NCBI RefSeq assembly: GCF_000720765.1
Contig: NZ_JODC01000015.1
Location: 124,001-188,000, forward strand
Direction: 5' to 3'
Source of the DNA: Streptomyces sp. NRRL S-646
Lineage (GTDB): Bacteria > Actinomycetota > Actinomycetes > Streptomycetales > Streptomycetaceae
DNA: 64,000 nt
Every line of letters begins with the position of its first letter. The stretch's first letter is position 1. The notes under the pieces were generated by a model. It had not been told where the DNA came from and ran no database searches. It worked only from the letters and a program-made list of their open reading frames with translations. The position numbers and the translations under genes were made by a program. This document shows, in pieces, positions 20,019 to 29,026 of this stretch.

Positions 20019-20030
20019 GCAGCTGACATG

Positions 20031-20717
20031 CTACCGGTCGCGCGGAGCTTGCTTACGCGGGCCTCTCCGACCCCCTCGACACCAGGTGCTCGTCGTCGCA
20101 TGGCAGTTGGGACACAGCAACCGCAGGTTCTCGCGTCGGTCGTCCCGCCAATCCCCGTTGATGCGATCGACCTCCAACGTCATTGGCTTGCCGAGCCATT
20201 CAGGGCCGACGCCACACTCGGCGCACTCCTCGGACACTCCCAATTCGCGAAGCGCGCGACGTAGCAGATGGGTCCTCGTCCGGCGCTCGCCGTCGTGCCG
20301 CACGAGAACCTCCTCGGCGCGTTTGACGGGGGTCGTGCCCGGCCTCCCGCGTTGATGTGCTTGTCCCAGGAAGTGGGAGGTGTCCAGACCGTCCTCGGCC
20401 ACCCAAAGAGGGAAATCGGCGCGCAGTCGGCTGCGGTATGGATCCATACCCAGCGCGCGCAGAGCACCAGCGATGGATGTCGCCTCAGCGACGGCGCACC
20501 GCAGTTCCTCGGCGGTGGGCCTGCATACCAGCTGGCCCCGTCTCTGCCGTGGCATGTGAGAGATATCGATCCCGAAGTGATCGAACCGCCGGAAGAGATG
20601 GTGGCGAAGATTGCCGTAAGGCTGAGTGCCGAAGAACGCGATGACCTCATCGATGTCCGAGCACTCCGCCGCGGCCTCGACCAGCCGTACCCGGGTGTAC
20701 TGCACGCCGCTGCTCAT
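20031..20717 (-). CDS. HNH-fold protein with a substituted catalytic His
   Basis: A 228-residue protein and paralogue of the gene before it. Two N-terminal repeats of ~50 residues (each ending like GIDISHM or GLDTSHF) look like helical DNA-binding units. The C-terminal HNH zinc domain has CAECG and LCPNCHAT, but the core motif reads VDRINGDWRDD where the upstream copy has VDHIDGNWRDN, so the first catalytic His is Arg (CGC for CAC). It may bind DNA without cutting. Its ATG (20717) overlaps the upstream stop in ATGA, so the two are translationally coupled. Confidence 0.85.
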   Translation of the reverse strand: MSSGVQYTRVRLVEAAAECSDIDEVIAFFGTQPYGNLRHHLFRRFDHFGIDISHMPRQRRGQLVCRPTAEELRCAVAEATSIAGALRALGMDPYRSRLRADFPLWVAEDGLDTSHFLGQAHQRGRPGTTPVKRAEEVLVRHDGERRTRTHLLRRALRELGVSEECAECGVGPEWLGKPMTLEVDRINGDWRDDRRENLRLLCPNCHATTSTWCRGGRRGPRKQAPRDR

Positions 20718-21352
20718 GAAGCCCTGCCTTTGCCGCGCCCTCGGTAACTGTCCGTCGTCGAATGGCAGTTGGGGCACAGGAATCGGAGGTTCTCGATGCG
20801 GTTGTCGCGCCAGTTGCCGTCGATGTGGTCGACTTCCAGAGGGAGCGGGCGCCCTCGCCAGACCGCTTCTACGCCGCACATCGCGCAGCGCCCCGGCATG
20901 CCTGTGGCCGTCATCGCCCACTTGAGACGATCGCTCGGGATGCGCCGAGCCTGGCCGGTCGGCTGCTCGACGAGCAGGCCCTCCGGTGTTCGGGGACGCC
21001 AGGCCTTGCCCTGTTGGGTCGGCACCTGGAAGTGCGAGATGTCGATGCCGTACGCCTTGATCCGGCGGCTGATGTGCGTGTGGTGACCGCCGACGACCTC
21101 CAGCCCCAGCCGACGCAGCACCTCGCACATGTTCGTCGATGCCGAAACCGCCTCCTGAAGGACCTCCCGCGTCCACTTCACCTCGCGCTCGAAGTGCGAG
21201 ACATCCACGCCCAGCCTCTTCATCCGCTCGAACACGTACCGCCGCGTCGAACTCTTCGGATCCACCCCCAATCTCCCCAACGCCTCCGACAACGTCCGCG
21301 CCCCCCGAGCCGCCTCCTCCAGCCGCTCCTTGGTGTACGCACTGGCCCCCAT
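20714..21352 (-). CDS. HNH endonuclease-like protein
   Basis: A 212-residue protein. It begins with two ~48-residue repeats (ERLEEAARGARTLSEAL... ending GVDVSHF, and VLQEAVSASTNMCEVL... ending GIDISHF), then an HNH domain with zinc Cys pairs CAMCG and LCPNCHST and an intact core LEVDHIDGNWRDNR. The layout is that of a small free-standing nuclease with a repeat-type DNA-binding N-terminus, as in phage or intron-associated HNH proteins. It is coupled through ATGA to a catalytically altered paralogue. The pair follows a tRNA gene but no integrase is visible. Confidence 0.87.
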   Translation of the reverse strand: MGASAYTKERLEEAARGARTLSEALGRLGVDPKSSTRRYVFERMKRLGVDVSHFEREVKWTREVLQEAVSASTNMCEVLRRLGLEVVGGHHTHISRRIKAYGIDISHFQVPTQQGKAWRPRTPEGLLVEQPTGQARRIPSDRLKWAMTATGMPGRCAMCGVEAVWRGRPLPLEVDHIDGNWRDNRIENLRFLCPNCHSTTDSYRGRGKGRAS

Positions 21353-21438
21353 GGGTCCCCTCCGTTCCGGCCGCGCGTTCGCAGCCCGTACGGAGTAACG
21401 AACCGTTTATCGGACAGTCACGCCCGAAACGTAAAACA

Positions 21439-21466
21439 GCCCGTACCGGAACCGTCCGGTACGGGC
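21439..21466 (-). terminator. Terminator after bcp
   Basis: A perfect 12-base stem (21439-21450 with 21455-21466) with a four-base loop. It lies 24 bp beyond the bcp stop on the minus strand and upstream of the HNH pair, so it closes the bcp transcript. Confidence 0.85.
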
Positions 21467-21489
21467 CGTCGAGCAGCGGAAACGGGGCC

Positions 21490-21957
21490 TCAGATGCCCA
21501 GGTCCTTGATGATCTTGGCTACGTGACCCGTCGCGCGGACGTTGTACAGCGCCCGTTCGACCTTGCCCTCCTCGTCCACGACGATCGTCGAGCGGATGAC
21601 GCCCATGTACGTCTTGCCGTAGTTCTTCTTCGCGCCGTACGCGCCGTACGCCTCGGTGACCGTCTTCTCCGGGTCGGCCGCCAGCGTGATCTTCAGGGAC
21701 TCCTTCTCGCGGAACTTGGCCAGCTTCTCCGGCTTGTCCGGGGAGATGCCGATGACGTCGTAGCCGGCGCCGGCCAGGAGTTCCAGGTTGTCCGTGAAGT
21801 CGCAGGCCTGCTTGGTGCAGCCGGGCGTCAGGGCCGCGGGGTAGAAGTAGACGATGACCTTGCGGCCCTTGTGGGCCGAGAGGGACACGTCGTTGCCGTC
21901 GGCGTCGGGGAGGGTGAAGTCGGGGGCCACGTCCCCGGGCTGGAGTCGCTCGCTCAT
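21490..21957 (-). CDS. bcp: Thiol peroxidase, Bcp/PrxQ type
   Basis: A 155-residue atypical peroxiredoxin that reduces peroxides with thioredoxin as donor. The active site TPGCTKQAC holds peroxidatic C47 and resolving C52, the Bcp arrangement; KVIVYFYP and RSTIVVDEEG are further family blocks. ATG 21957 begins the conserved N-terminus SERLQPGDVAPDFTLPD; an ATG further upstream only adds unlike sequence. It is divergent from the DUF3618 gene. Confidence 0.94.
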   Translation of the reverse strand: MSERLQPGDVAPDFTLPDADGNDVSLSAHKGRKVIVYFYPAALTPGCTKQACDFTDNLELLAGAGYDVIGISPDKPEKLAKFREKESLKITLAADPEKTVTEAYGAYGAKKNYGKTYMGVIRSTIVVDEEGKVERALYNVRATGHVAKIIKDLGI

Positions 21958-22091
21958 CGAACCAGCGTAACCGGGGGTCCTGACAGTGCACGGGCGGGCG
22001 GAACTGACAGACTGTCCAGAACAAGCAGCACCAAGCAGTAACAAGTAGCAGCAAGCAGCAGCAGGCATCAGCTGACTTCGGAGGCCTTACG

Positions 22092-22421
22092 GTGGCGGAC
22101 ACGTCGGACACCAGAACCCCGGCGCAGATCGAGGCGGACATCAGGCGCCGCCGCGAAGTGCTGGCCGAGACGCTCGACGAGATCGGGGTGCGGGTGCATC
22201 CGAAGACGATCGTCGGGGATGCCAAGGCCAAGGTCGTGTCGAACATCGATCAGACCCTGGGACGGGCCTATGTCGGGGTCAACAAGGTCGTGAGCGATGT
22301 GAAGGCGCAGTTCGTGGACGAGGAGGGCGCGCCCCGGCTGGAGCGGATCGTGCCGGTCGCGGTCGTCGCCGTCGGACTGGTGGGCCTGCTCGCGCTCGGT
22401 ACCCGGCGGCGCAGGGACTGA
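22092..22421 (+). CDS. DUF3618 single-pass membrane protein
   Basis: A 109-residue protein of the DUF3618 type: the N-terminus carries TPAQIEADIRRRREVLAETLDEI, the typical start of that family, then a coiled amphipathic stretch and one C-terminal membrane helix (about residues 86-104) followed by RRRRD. Family members often sit with phage-holin-like and other envelope stress genes; the role is unknown. GTG 22092 is the start. It is followed 54 bp on by a GroES-like gene. Confidence 0.85.
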   Translation: MADTSDTRTPAQIEADIRRRREVLAETLDEIGVRVHPKTIVGDAKAKVVSNIDQTLGRAYVGVNKVVSDVKAQFVDEEGAPRLERIVPVAVVAVGLVGLLALGTRRRRD

Positions 22422-22475
22422 GCAAGCGCCGACCCGGCGGCGTAGGGACTCCGTAAAGGCAGGTAGGTTCAAGGC

Positions 22476-22832
22476 GTGAGCGCCAAGAGAAACGAGCACA
22501 GCACCCAGCACGACAAGCTGCCCATCCGGATGCTGCACGACCGGGTCCTGGTCAAGCAGGAGAGCGGCGAGGGCGAGCGGCGGTCGGGCGGGGGCATTCT
22601 GATTCCCGCCACGGCGGCGGTCGGGCGTCGGCTGGCCTGGGCCGAGGTCGTAGCGGTGGGGCAGAACGTACGGACCGTGGAGCCGGGCGACCGGGTGCTG
22701 TACGACCCGGAGGACCGTGCCGAGGTGGAGGTCCGGGGCGTCGCCTATGTGCTCATGCGTGAGCGTGACCTGCATGCCGTGGCCGCGGACCGGTTCGAGG
22801 GGTCCGAGGACACGACGGGGCTGTACCTGTAG
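22476..22832 (+). CDS. GroES-like 10-kDa chaperonin family protein
   Basis: A 118-residue GroES-fold protein. The core PIRMLHDRVLVKQE, GGGILIPATAAV, AEVVAVGQNVRTVEPGDRVLYDPED and the final VLMRERDL follow the co-chaperonin pattern. It is longer than GroES by extensions at both ends and has no groEL beside it, so it is a paralogue of the true groES, role unknown. GTG 22476 is the start. A 48-bp perfect palindrome ends the transcript. Confidence 0.88.
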   Translation: MSAKRNEHSTQHDKLPIRMLHDRVLVKQESGEGERRSGGGILIPATAAVGRRLAWAEVVAVGQNVRTVEPGDRVLYDPEDRAEVEVRGVAYVLMRERDLHAVAADRFEGSEDTTGLYL

Positions 22833-22835
22833 AAC

Positions 22836-22883
22836 AGCGACGAAGAGGGCTGGTGACCATGGTCACCAGCCCTCTTCGTCGCT
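22836..22883 (+). terminator. 48-bp perfect palindrome between convergent genes
   Basis: Each arm is 23 bases (22836-22858 and 22861-22883), separated only by AT, and complementarity is perfect. It begins three bases after the GroES-like stop codon and ends one base before the stop codon of the PBP gene on the other strand, so it must terminate both transcripts. The A/T-rich ends needed for U runs are lacking. Confidence 0.9.
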
Positions 22884-25292
22884 TCAGGTCGGTGGGCCGC
22901 CCGTGCCCGCGGACGTACCCACGTCCGTACCGGCCGTCGTGCCGCCGTCGGTCGTGCCTCCGGTGTCCGTGCCGTCCGTCGTCCCGCCGTCCGTCGTGTC
23001 GCCGGTCGTCCCGCCCGTCGTGGTGTTTCCGCCGTTCGTGGTGCCGCCGTTCGTGTTGTCGCCCGTGGTTCCGCCGTTCGTGGTGTTGCCCGTGGTGTTG
23101 GTCCCGCCGTTGGTCGTGCCGCCGTTGTTCTGGCCCTGGGTCTGGCCCTGGTTGTTCTGGCCGTTCGTGGTGGGCGTGGGGCCGGTGGTGCCGCCCGTGG
23201 TGGGCTGCTGCGAGGGTTCGGTGGTGACGGGCGGCTCGGTCTCTTCGGCGCCCGCCTGGAGCTGGAGGTCGAAGTCCGTGACCGGCTTCCCCTTGAGGGC
23301 GGCCTTGGTGTATTGCACCCAGATCTGGGCGGGCGGGCCGCTGCCGTTGACGCGGGGCAGGCCCATTGCGCCGTACAGCGACTTGTGGGCGGCCGTGACC
23401 GGGTCCTGGCCCATGACGGAGACGACCGTCGCGAGGTCGGGTGTGTAGCCGGCGAACCAGGCGGCCGTGTCCTCCTCCGCGGTGCCGGTCTTGGCGGCGG
23501 CGGGGCGGCCCGCATTCTGGGCGGCGGTCGCGGTGCCGTTCTCGACGACGCTCTGCAGGATGGATGTGGTGGTGTCGGCGGCCTCGCGGCTGACGGCCTT
23601 CGAGGTGGTGTCCTTCGGCAGGTCCACGACGTCCTTGCCGTCCTTGGTGATCGATTCGATCATCGTGTACACGCTGTGCTCGCCGTGGTTGGCGAGCGTC
23701 GCGTAGGCCTCTGCCATGTCGAGGACGCTGGCGGTGTTCACGCCGAGCGCGATGGACGGGGTCGAGGTCAGGTCGGGGGTGTCGGACGGGATGCCGAGGG
23801 CGACCGCCGTGTCCTTCACCTTGTCGGGGCCCACGTCAACGGCCATCTGCGCGTACACCGAGTTGACGGACTTGTCGGTGGCGGTGCGCACGCTGATGTC
23901 TCCGTACGACACCTCGTCCTCGTTCTCCGGTGCGTAGGTGCCGCCGTTCCAGCCCTCCACGGGGCGCTTGTTGGTGCCGTCGTAGTAGGTGTTCGGGGTG
24001 ATGGTCTCGCCGTCCTGCGTCGTGGAGTGGTTCTGGACGGCCGAGGTGAAGACGAAGGGCTTGAAGGTGGAGCCGACCTGGAAGTCGCCGCGGGTCGCGC
24101 CGTTCGTGTACTGCTTGACGTAGTCGATGCCGCCGTACATCGCGACGACCTTGCCGGTCTTCGGGTCGACGGAGGCGCCGCCCGCGCGGACGTAGTTGTC
24201 GACCTTGTTGTTCTTCTTGTCGAGCTTGGACATCAACTTGTCGTTGACGGCCTTCACGAAGGCGTTCTGCCTGCTCTTCTGCAGGGTGGTGGTGATGCGG
24301 TAACCGCCGGCCTCGAGGTCGTCCGTGGTGACGATCTTGTTCTTGGTGAGGTAGTCCCTGATCGCGGTGACGATGTAGCCGCGCTGCCCGGACATGCCGG
24401 TGGAGGCGGTCTGTTCCTTCGGCATCGGGAACTTGAGACCGGCGCGCTTGGCCTCGCTCAGCCAGCCCTTCTTGACCATGCCGTCCAGGACGTAGTTCCA
24501 GCGGGCCACGGCCGCCGACTTGTTCTCGGGGTGCGCGATCACGTCGTACTCGCTGGGGGCGTTGACGAGCGCGGCGAGGTAGGCGGCGTGGGCCGGGTCG
24601 AGGCTGGTGGCGTTCTGGCCGTAGTAGGCCTGGGCGGCGGCCTGGATGCCGTAGGCGTTGCGGCCGAAGTAGCTGGTGTTGAGGTAGCCCTCGAGGATCT
24701 TGTCCTTGGGCTGCTCCCGGTCCAGCTTGATCGAGATGAAGAACTCCCTGGCCTTGCGGGTGAGGGTCTGCTCCTGCGCGAGGTAGTAGTTCTTCACGTA
24801 CTGCTGGGTGATCGTCGAACCGGACTGCTTGCCCTTGCCGGTGGCGGTGTTCCAGGCCGCGCGCAGCATCGCCTTGGGGTCGATGGCGGACTCGGAGTAG
24901 AAGTCGCGGTCCTCGGCGGCCAGGACGGCGTGCTGGGCGTCCTTGGAGACCTGGGCGAGCGTCACGTTCTCCCGGTTGATGTCACCGTCACGGGCGATCT
25001 GGGAGCCGTCCGCGTAGAGGTAGACGTTGGCCTGCTTGGTGGCGAGGGCGTTGGCCGGCGGGATCTTCACCAGCGAGTAGCCGAGGAAGAACAGGCCGAT
25101 CAGCAGCAGTATCCCGATGACGAAGGTGCCGAGCACCATGCGCCAGGTCGGGATGAGCCGGCGCCAGCCGGTGCGCCTCGGCCGCTTCGGTTTCGCGCCG
25201 CCCGGCTCGGGAGCGCCCGGCTCGGCCGCGCCTTGCGGCTCTCTCGGTGCCCAGCCCTGGGTCGGCTGCTGCGGCTGCGGCTCGTCGCTCAT
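22884..25292 (-). CDS. Class A penicillin-binding protein (transglycosylase/transpeptidase)
   Basis: An 802-residue bifunctional PBP that polymerises and cross-links peptidoglycan outside the membrane. After a Pro-rich cytosolic head comes one membrane helix (~52-75). The GT51 domain has the catalytic Glu at E127 in AAEDRDFYSE, and the transpeptidase has S408-T-F-K, S475-V-N and K601-T-G-T. A long Thr/Gly/Asn-rich low-complexity tail (~690-802, TTNGGTT-like repeats) follows, common in Streptomyces. ATG 25292 has AGGAG 12 bases upstream; a GTG three codons earlier is a possible alternative. Confidence 0.93.
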   Translation of the reverse strand: MSDEPQPQQPTQGWAPREPQGAAEPGAPEPGGAKPKRPRRTGWRRLIPTWRMVLGTFVIGILLLIGLFFLGYSLVKIPPANALATKQANVYLYADGSQIARDGDINRENVTLAQVSKDAQHAVLAAEDRDFYSESAIDPKAMLRAAWNTATGKGKQSGSTITQQYVKNYYLAQEQTLTRKAREFFISIKLDREQPKDKILEGYLNTSYFGRNAYGIQAAAQAYYGQNATSLDPAHAAYLAALVNAPSEYDVIAHPENKSAAVARWNYVLDGMVKKGWLSEAKRAGLKFPMPKEQTASTGMSGQRGYIVTAIRDYLTKNKIVTTDDLEAGGYRITTTLQKSRQNAFVKAVNDKLMSKLDKKNNKVDNYVRAGGASVDPKTGKVVAMYGGIDYVKQYTNGATRGDFQVGSTFKPFVFTSAVQNHSTTQDGETITPNTYYDGTNKRPVEGWNGGTYAPENEDEVSYGDISVRTATDKSVNSVYAQMAVDVGPDKVKDTAVALGIPSDTPDLTSTPSIALGVNTASVLDMAEAYATLANHGEHSVYTMIESITKDGKDVVDLPKDTTSKAVSREAADTTTSILQSVVENGTATAAQNAGRPAAAKTGTAEEDTAAWFAGYTPDLATVVSVMGQDPVTAAHKSLYGAMGLPRVNGSGPPAQIWVQYTKAALKGKPVTDFDLQLQAGAEETEPPVTTEPSQQPTTGGTTGPTPTTNGQNNQGQTQGQNNGGTTNGGTNTTGNTTNGGTTGDNTNGGTTNGGNTTTGGTTGDTTDGGTTDGTDTGGTTDGGTTAGTDVGTSAGTGGPPT

Positions 25293-25495
25293 CTCGTGCA
25301 CGGACTCCTGTTTCGCGTCGTACGTTCCCGTACGCCCTCGTACGCCATCTGCATCCCCTCTTGAAGACTCTCGCACCATGCGTTCCGTTCCCGGATCACG
25401 GCACGCGTCCCCCCGGGAAAATGCGTGGCGTACGTCACTGCCTGCGGACTAGGCTCCTGCGCTTCGGTGTCGGGCGGTCCGGGAGGTTGACTGAC

Positions 25496-26296
25496 GTGGG
25501 CTCGGGACGGTTGTACGCGGCCGTCGTAGCGGGCGGTTTCAGACGTTACGCGACGTATCGGGCGGCCACTGCGGCAGGGGTGTTCACCAACACCGTCTTC
25601 GGGCTGATCCTCGTCTACACCTATCTGGCGCTGTGGGACGAGAAGCCGCACCTCGGAGGGTACGACCAGGCGCAGGCAGTTACCTATGTGTGGCTGGGGC
25701 AGGCGATCTTCGCGGCGCTCGCGATCGGGGGTGGCGGGATCGAGGGCGAGTTGATGGAACGGATCCGGACAGGCGACGTCGCGATCGACCTGTACCGGCC
25801 CGCCGATCTTCAACTGTGGTGGCTGGCGGCCGACGTGGGGCGCGCGCTGTTCCAGCTGCTCGGGCGGGGTGTGATCCCGTTCGTGTTCGGTGCGCTGGTC
25901 TTTCCGGTGGCGCTGCCGGGGGACGTGGCGACCTGGGGTGCGTTCCTGGTGACGCTGGTGCTGGCCATGGTGGTCGGTTTCGGTATCCGGTACCTGGTCG
26001 CGCTGTTGACGTTCTGGCTGATGGACGGCACCGGCGTGACGCACATGACCATGCTCGCCGGGTTCTTCTGCTCGGGGATGATGCTGCCGCTCAATGTGTT
26101 CCCGGGCGCTCTCGGCGATGTCGTACGGGAGTTGCCGTGGTCGGCGCTGCTGCAGAAGCCGGCGGACGTGCTGCTCGGGGAGGCCGATCCGTGGGGGACG
26201 TTCGCCTTCCAGGGCGCGTGGGCGGTGGTGCTGCTGGGGGCCGGGCGGCTGCTGCAGTCGGTGGCGACGCGGAGGGTGGTCGTTCAGGGTGGCTGA
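25496..26296 (+). CDS. ABC-2 type transporter permease, first subunit
   Basis: A 266-residue integral membrane protein with about six helices, of the ABC-2 exporter permease type seen with unusual ATP-binding subunits (the DUF990-like group). Helices are rich in Leu/Val/Phe with few charges. GTG 25496 follows GGGAGG. The next permease begins eight bases before this stop codon, and the ATPase follows it: permease-permease-ATPase, a single operon. The likely job is export of a small molecule or lipid; the substrate cannot be read. Confidence 0.85.
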   Translation: MGSGRLYAAVVAGGFRRYATYRAATAAGVFTNTVFGLILVYTYLALWDEKPHLGGYDQAQAVTYVWLGQAIFAALAIGGGGIEGELMERIRTGDVAIDLYRPADLQLWWLAADVGRALFQLLGRGVIPFVFGALVFPVALPGDVATWGAFLVTLVLAMVVGFGIRYLVALLTFWLMDGTGVTHMTMLAGFFCSGMMLPLNVFPGALGDVVRELPWSALLQKPADVLLGEADPWGTFAFQGAWAVVLLGAGRLLQSVATRRVVVQGG

Positions 26297-27110
26297 GGTG
26301 GGCCGGGTGGTGGACGGGCTGCGGGCCTACCGCCTGATCGGCGGGATGTGGATCCGCTCCACGATGGCGTACCGGGCGTCCTTCGCGATGACCACGTTCG
26401 CGAACTTCGCGGTGACCGCGCTGGACTTCGTGGGCATCCTGCTGATGTTCTCGCGGGTGAAGGTGCTGGGCGGCTGGCCGCTGCCCGAAGTCGCCTTCCT
26501 GTACGGCCTGTCGAGTGTCGCGTTCGGTTTCGCGGATCTGGCGATCGGCTCGATGGAGCGGCTGGGGCAGCGGGTGCGCGACGGCACGCTGGACACGCTG
26601 CTGGTGCGTCCTGCGCCGGTGCTGGCGCAGGTCGCGGCCGACCGTTTCGCGCTGCGCCGGCTGGGGCGGATCATGCAGGGCGCGCTGGTGCTCGGGTATG
26701 CGCTGACTGCCGTCGACATTCACTGGACGCCGCTGAAGGTGCTGTTGATGCCGGTGATGGTGGTGAGCGGTGCGGGGATCTTCTGCGCGGTGTTCGTGGC
26801 GGGCGCGGCCTTCCAGTTCGTGGCGCAGGACGCCTCCGAGGTGCAGAACGCGTTCACGTACGGCGGCGCGACGCTGTTGCAGTATCCGCCGACGGTGTTC
26901 GGCAGGGAGCTGGTGCGCGGGGTGACGTTCCTGCTGCCGCTGGCCTTCGTCACCTGGCTGCCCGCCGCCCATGTGCTGGGGCGGCCGATGCCGCTCGGGC
27001 TGCCGCAGTGGGTGGCCTTCGCGCCGCCCCTGGTGGCGGCGGCGTGCCTTGCGCTGTCCGGTCTGGCATGGCGGGCCGGGCTCAGGTCGTATCGGAGCAC
27101 GGGGAGTTAG
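26289..27110 (+). CDS. ABC-2 type transporter permease, second subunit
   Basis: A 273-residue membrane protein with about six helices, paired with the preceding permease (GTG 26289 lies inside the last codons of that gene, an 8-base overlap). The segment VAFLYGLSSVAFGFADLAIGSMERL and the closing LPLAFVTWLPAAHVLG are like those of ABC-2 permeases in the same three-gene arrangement. The next gene begins 13 bp after its stop. It would form a heterodimeric channel with its neighbour. Confidence 0.85.
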   Translation: MAEVGRVVDGLRAYRLIGGMWIRSTMAYRASFAMTTFANFAVTALDFVGILLMFSRVKVLGGWPLPEVAFLYGLSSVAFGFADLAIGSMERLGQRVRDGTLDTLLVRPAPVLAQVAADRFALRRLGRIMQGALVLGYALTAVDIHWTPLKVLLMPVMVVSGAGIFCAVFVAGAAFQFVAQDASEVQNAFTYGGATLLQYPPTVFGRELVRGVTFLLPLAFVTWLPAAHVLGRPMPLGLPQWVAFAPPLVAAACLALSGLAWRAGLRSYRSTGS

Positions 27111-27123
27111 GGGAGTCAGCAGG

Positions 27124-28113
27124 GTGACGACGGACGCCTTCATTGAACTGGACCGCGTCGAGAAGGTCTTCGACGTACGCAAGAAGACCGGCTTCCTCAA
27201 GCGTGAGCGGCGGCAGGTGCGCGCCGTCGACGGCATCTCCTTCACGGTGGCGCGCGGCGAGATGGTCGGCTACATCGGCCCGAACGGCGCCGGGAAGTCG
27301 ACGACGATCAAGATGCTGACGGGGATTCTGACCCCTTCCGGTGGCCGGCTGCGGGTCGCGGGCATCGACCCCTCGCGCGAGCGGACGCGGCTCGCGCACC
27401 GCATCGGGGTGGTGTTCGGGCAGCGTACGACGCTGTGGTGGGACCTGCCGCTGATCGACTCGTACCGGCTGATGCACCGCATGTACCGGATCCCGGACGC
27501 CCGTTACCGCGAGAACCTCGACCGCTGTGTCGAACTCCTCGAACTGGGCGAGCTGTTGGACGTTCCGGTACGGCAGCTGTCCCTCGGGCAGCGGATGCGC
27601 GGGGACATCGCGGCGGCACTGCTGCACGATCCGGAGGTGCTGTATCTCGACGAGCCGACGATCGGGCTGGACGTCATCTCCAAGGCGAAGGTACGGGGCT
27701 TCCTGCGGGAGTTGAACGCCGAGCGGGGCACCACCGTGCTGCTGACGACTCACGACCTGCAGGACATCGAGCAGCTGTGCTCGCGCGTGATGGTCATCGA
27801 CCACGGGCGGCTCATGTACGACGGTGCGCTCGCCGGGCTGCACGAGGTGGGGGAGAGCGAACGCACCCTGGTGGTGGACCTGGAGCGGGAGACGGCGCCG
27901 ATCGACGCGGCGCCCGCCCGGGTGGTGAAGGTGGAGGGGCCGCGGCAGTGGCTGGCGTTCCCCGCGGGGGAGTCGGCGGCGGCGCTCGTGGCGCGGATCG
28001 CGGCGGAGTATCCGCTGGCGGATCTGTCGGTGCGGGAGCCGGACATCGAGGATGTCATCGCGAAAATGTATGCCGGTTCGGCCCCGGGACAGGCGGAGAA
28101 AGCGGTCTCGTAG
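27124..28113 (+). CDS. ABC transporter ATP-binding protein
   Basis: A 329-residue ABC ATPase that would energise the two permeases upstream. Walker A is GPNGAGKSTT (~residues 57-66), the Q-loop follows VVFGQ, the signature is LSLGQRMRGD, Walker B is VLYLDEPTIGLD, and the switch His lies in TTHDLQD. The first ~40 residues (ELDRVEKVFDVRKKTGFLKRERRQ) are typical of the ABC-2 exporters with a split start. An accessory C-terminal region ~100 residues long follows the core. GTG 27124 starts 13 bases after the permease stop. Confidence 0.92.
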   Translation: MTTDAFIELDRVEKVFDVRKKTGFLKRERRQVRAVDGISFTVARGEMVGYIGPNGAGKSTTIKMLTGILTPSGGRLRVAGIDPSRERTRLAHRIGVVFGQRTTLWWDLPLIDSYRLMHRMYRIPDARYRENLDRCVELLELGELLDVPVRQLSLGQRMRGDIAAALLHDPEVLYLDEPTIGLDVISKAKVRGFLRELNAERGTTVLLTTHDLQDIEQLCSRVMVIDHGRLMYDGALAGLHEVGESERTLVVDLERETAPIDAAPARVVKVEGPRQWLAFPAGESAAALVARIAAEYPLADLSVREPDIEDVIAKMYAGSAPGQAEKAVS

Positions 28114-28146
28114 CCGCGAGGCGGGCGAACTCGTAGGCTGCCTTGT

Positions 28147-28983
28147 ATGACCGACGACGCCGCAGTCCCGGAGCTCCGCGCATCCGACGCCGATCGTGAA
28201 CGAGTCGCCGAGGTCCTGCGGGACGCCCTCGCGGAGGGGCGTCTCGACATGGAGGAGTTCGAGGAGCGGCTGGAGGCCACCTACAAGGCGCGGACCTACG
28301 GCGAACTGACGCCGATCACCCGTGACCTGCCGGTCGCCGGGGTCACCCCGCCGCCTCCCGTGTCGCTGGTCAAGGAGCCCGTGCAGAGCGGGAGTTGGGC
28401 GGGGCGGATCCTCGGCGGTGAGGGGTCGTCCTCGTGGGCCGTCGCCGTGATGTCGGGGTTCCAGCGCAAGGGGCGCTGGACCGTGCCGAAGGTGTTCAAC
28501 TGCTTTGCCTTCTGGGGCGGCGGGGAGATCGATCTGCGCGAGGCGAACTTCGCCGACCACGAGGTCGAGATCAACTGCGTTGCGATCATGGGCGGGGTGA
28601 ACATCATCGTGCCGCCGGGGGTCGAGGTCGTGGTGCGGGGCATCGGGATCATGGGCGGGTTCGACCACAGGGAGGAAGGCGTGCCGGGGGAGCCGGGCGC
28701 TCCGCGCGTGATCGTGAACGGGTTTGCGTTCTGGGGTGGGGTCGGGGTCGAGCGGAAGCTGACGCGGGAGGAGCGGCGGCGGCTGAAGGAGGAGCGGCGG
28801 CAGGGGAAGCTGGATCGTGGGGGGTCGCAGTCGCTGGGCGAGGGGTTCGCGGATCATCGGCGGATGCTGGAGGAGCATCGGGAATGGCGGCGTGATCTGC
28901 ACGAGCAGCGGCGGGAGCGCCATGAGGAGCGGCGGGAGCGGCATCGGGAGCGGCGGGATCGGCGGCGGGACGGGGAGTACTGA
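28147..28983 (+). CDS. DUF1707 protein with LiaF-like domain
   Basis: A 278-residue protein. Residues ~8-60 form the DUF1707 segment (RASDADRERVAEVLRDALAEGRLDMEEFEERL), often a short helical module like SHOCT. Residues ~100-195 resemble the cell-wall-active-antibiotics (LiaF/DUF2154) beta-roll, with repeated patterns ...FGGG/GGVNIIVPPG and NGFAFWGG. The last ~70 residues are a very basic/acidic Arg-Glu helix (RERHEERRERHRERRDRR). It starts 33 bp after the ABC ATPase and may be part of that operon; an envelope stress role is inferred from the LiaF fold. Confidence 0.85.
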   Translation: MTDDAAVPELRASDADRERVAEVLRDALAEGRLDMEEFEERLEATYKARTYGELTPITRDLPVAGVTPPPPVSLVKEPVQSGSWAGRILGGEGSSSWAVAVMSGFQRKGRWTVPKVFNCFAFWGGGEIDLREANFADHEVEINCVAIMGGVNIIVPPGVEVVVRGIGIMGGFDHREEGVPGEPGAPRVIVNGFAFWGGVGVERKLTREERRRLKEERRQGKLDRGGSQSLGEGFADHRRMLEEHREWRRDLHEQRRERHEERRERHRERRDRRRDGEY

Positions 28984-29026
28984 ACCGGCGGTGAGGCTGG
29001 GGTGACGGCGGGGGGCGCTTGTCGGC

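Noticed and set aside
19937..21352. tRNA-Leu as an integration site for the HNH genes
   Set aside because: No integrase, no repeated tRNA 3' end found downstream, and the region beyond the HNH pair is core (bcp).
23313..25364. 683-codon open frame on the plus strand opposite the PBP gene
   Set aside because: Composition is the shadow of the PBP; no motifs and no start signals.
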